Below are positions 5,896 through 6,793 of a stretch of 6,793 nt of DNA, one piece after another; position 1 is the stretch's first letter; every line of letters begins with the position of its first letter. The DNA is from Pedosphaera sp. GTDB lineage: Bacteria > Verrucomicrobiota > Verrucomicrobiia > Limisphaerales > UBA9464. Location: NCBI GenBank assembly GCA_009695405.1, contig SIAZ01000194.1, forward strand, positions 1 to 6,793. Reading direction: 5' to 3'. Under the pieces are notes generated by a model that was not told where the DNA came from, made no database searches, and worked only from the letters and a program-made list of their open reading frames with translations. The translations under genes were made by a program, and so were the position numbers.

Positions 5896-6625
5896 CTAGA
5901 GCTTGCACAGGCGGATGAACAGTCCAGAAGCGGCATTAGCGGGGAGTTGAATCGAGGTAGAGGTGCCGGTTCCCTCGGTCACCACTTCGGAAATACCCAG
6001 TACCGGAATCCAGACCCCGCCCAAAACAGTCAACTGTTCGACCCGATAACGCCCTCCGGCGATGCCGCTGAGCTGCAACCACCCGGTAGTTGCCGGCGTG
6101 CGTCCCACTCAGGCTCAGACCACTCACGACCACCGCGATGCCACTGCCCACATTGGCCGTCGCCAAATCGCCCACCGGGCTCCCGCCCAGGCTTACCGTC
6201 TCTCCGGCCAAAACACCGGACACCGTTTCAATCCCGCTCACCGCCAACACCCGAGTTCCGTCGTACACGCGGCCCAGCGCGCTCAATCCACTCACCGTCA
6301 AACCCTTCGGTTCGATCTCGCCAGCCAAAGTTATGGAGCTCAGCACGCAGTTACCCGCATCGGTTCCCTCCATCACCAGTCCGATCACACTCAGCAAATT
6401 GCCCGCTCCCACAGCGGCCGTATCGAAGATCGGCTCTGAACTTGCTCCCTGCACAGCGTCGTCTCCGGCAATCACTTCGGCCAACCGCGACGTTCCCTTT
6501 AGCACCGCCACCCGAGTCCCGTCGTAGGCTTTCCTCACCAGATTAAATCCACTCGCCTTTACCGTCTTGACTGTGATCGTTGCACTCAGGCTCACGGAAT
6601 TCAGGAGGTATCGGTCCGCCTGATC
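5896..6625 (-). pseudogene. YDG-repeat surface protein, 3' fragment, truncated by IS66 and frameshifted
   Basis: Reading leftward from the IS boundary at 6625, the frame gives the tail of one repeat (DQADRYLLNSVSLSATI), then two further units with the YDG-domain pattern: KAYDGTRVAVLKG...AGDD...VGAGN...GTDAGN and RVYDGTRVLAVSG...AGE...VGSG...GTHAGNYRV. Near 6073-6085 the homology leaves this frame and continues in the +1 frame as WLQLSGIAGGRYRVEQ..., running to TAG at 5896. That last piece looks like the C-terminal tail common on secreted verrucomicrobial proteins. YDG repeats occur in large exported haemagglutinin- or adhesin-like proteins. The 5' part is missing because the IS66 end begins in the middle of a repeat. 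A GTG at 6595 could start a 219-aa product in the first frame, with a scrambled last 47 residues, but there is no secretion signal. The frame change could also be a sequencing error. Confidence 0.75.
6080..6565 (-). repeat. Two tandem YDG-domain units
   Basis: The two YDGT motifs (codons starting at 6526 and 6265 on the minus strand) are 261 bp, or 87 residues, apart. The units run about 6565-6305 and 6304-6080. On the plus strand both carry 'CCCGAGT(T/C)CCGTCGTA' followed by 'AATCCACTC'. A third, partial unit is cut by the IS at 6626. The copies have diverged considerably, as expected for old protein repeats and unlike a recent duplication. Confidence 0.6.
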
Positions 6626-6654
6626 GTAAGCGTACGCCCAACCCCATGGTTTCC
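6626..6654 (+). repeat. IS66-type terminal inverted repeat (right end)
   Basis: Begins GTAAGCGTACGCC at 6626 and matches the inverted copy at 118-146 in 27 of 29 positions. Small differences between left and right repeats are normal within one IS66 element, so the two ends may belong to copies of the same element. Confidence 0.8.
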
Positions 6655-6715
6655 TAGTTGCCGAAAGTAGGATATTCCGCGATCGAAGGCGGGGAAGAAA
6701 GGTCGACCGACCGGA

Positions 6716-6793
6716 TTAGGCTTTCGCCGGTTTCCAGTTCCAAGGCAGGAGTTCGGCAACGGTATGGTTCGTTGCCTGTGGAATACGCCGCAA
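6716..6793 (-). CDS. tnpC: IS66-family transposase TnpC, C-terminal fragment
   Basis: From the window edge at 6793 to TAA at 6716 there are 25 residues, LRRIPQATNHTVAELLPWNW followed by KPAKA. IS66 transposases (DDE enzyme, Orf3/TnpC) commonly end with '..VL+RI.....-+I-ELLPWNW+P', and this matches closely. It stops about 60 bp before the terminal repeat, as expected at the right end of the element. The catalytic domain lies outside the window, so whether the copy is intact cannot be judged. Confidence 0.75.
   Translation of the reverse strand: MRRIPQATNHTVAELLPWNWKPAKA

Larger units (their letters stand above)
6626..6793 (-). mobile_element. IS66-family element, right (tnpC-side) end, partial
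   Basis: The terminal repeat starts at 6626 (GTAAGCGTACGCC on the plus strand). About 60 bp further in lies the TAA of a minus-strand frame whose C-terminus matches IS66 transposases. The element continues beyond 6793. It has the same orientation as the element at 1-146: here the tnpC-side end faces the unique DNA, there the tnpA-side end does. The host sequence interrupted is a YDG-repeat gene. The 8-bp flank 6618-6625 (GCCTGATC) cannot be paired with a target duplication inside the window. Confidence 0.8.

Noticed and set aside
5866..6546. Long plus-strand frames (226, 125 and 145 codons) opposite the YDG repeats
   Set aside because: Pro/Arg/Ser-rich shadows of the repeat-coding minus strand, without domain patterns or matching starts.
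1..6793. A complete defence system, CRISPR array or phage module
   Set aside because: No spaced repeats, nuclease sets or phage structural genes are seen; the genes are housekeeping or envelope types plus IS ends.

Overview
The window reads as a short stretch of bacterial chromosome closed at both ends by an IS66-family insertion sequence. A member of the Verrucomicrobiota is the best guess. The reasons are a 35-residue, acid-free small basic protein of a type I associate with that phylum, a lipoprotein that looks like others seen there, a YDG-repeat surface protein with a C-terminal tail of the verrucomicrobial kind, and start codons without Shine-Dalgarno sequences. This is recalled family knowledge, not a search result.

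Layout. 1-146 is the left (tnpA) end of an IS66-like element, with the start of tnpA on the minus strand. 91-1032 (minus) is a TIM-barrel sugar phosphate isomerase/epimerase whose last 18 codons and stop lie in IS DNA. 1156-1263 (minus) is the 35-aa basic protein. Facing away from it, four or five plus-strand genes run to 5786: a lipoprotein with a SecD-P1-like domain (1285-2013), an M23 metallopeptidase overlapping it by 4 bp (2010-3020), an MscS-type mechanosensitive channel (3086-4423), a possible 41-aa protein (4472-4597), and a DTW-domain tRNA aminocarboxypropyltransferase fused to a degenerate exonuclease-like domain (4602-5786). 5896-6625 (minus) is the broken 3' part of a YDG-repeat protein, cut by the IS and carrying a frame change. 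6626-6793 is the right (tnpC) end of an IS66-like element.

How the parts relate. The lipoprotein, peptidase and channel form a cell-envelope group: an anchored lipoprotein, a wall-cutting or LytM-type protein, and a channel for osmotic stress. The first two are probably translationally coupled. The DTW gene is tRNA modification and may simply be co-transcribed. The two IS ends match at 27 of 29 terminal bases and lie in the same orientation, so the 6.48-kb segment sits between direct IS66-type ends. It could be lost or mobilised by recombination if both copies are complete. The odd window length, with both edges inside IS sequence, fits an assembly contig broken at a repeat.

I found no CRISPR array, tRNA, rRNA, phage genes or defence system. 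The most interesting items are the DTW/exonuclease-like fusion, the read-through of the isomerase gene into the IS next to tnpA, and the two short genes.
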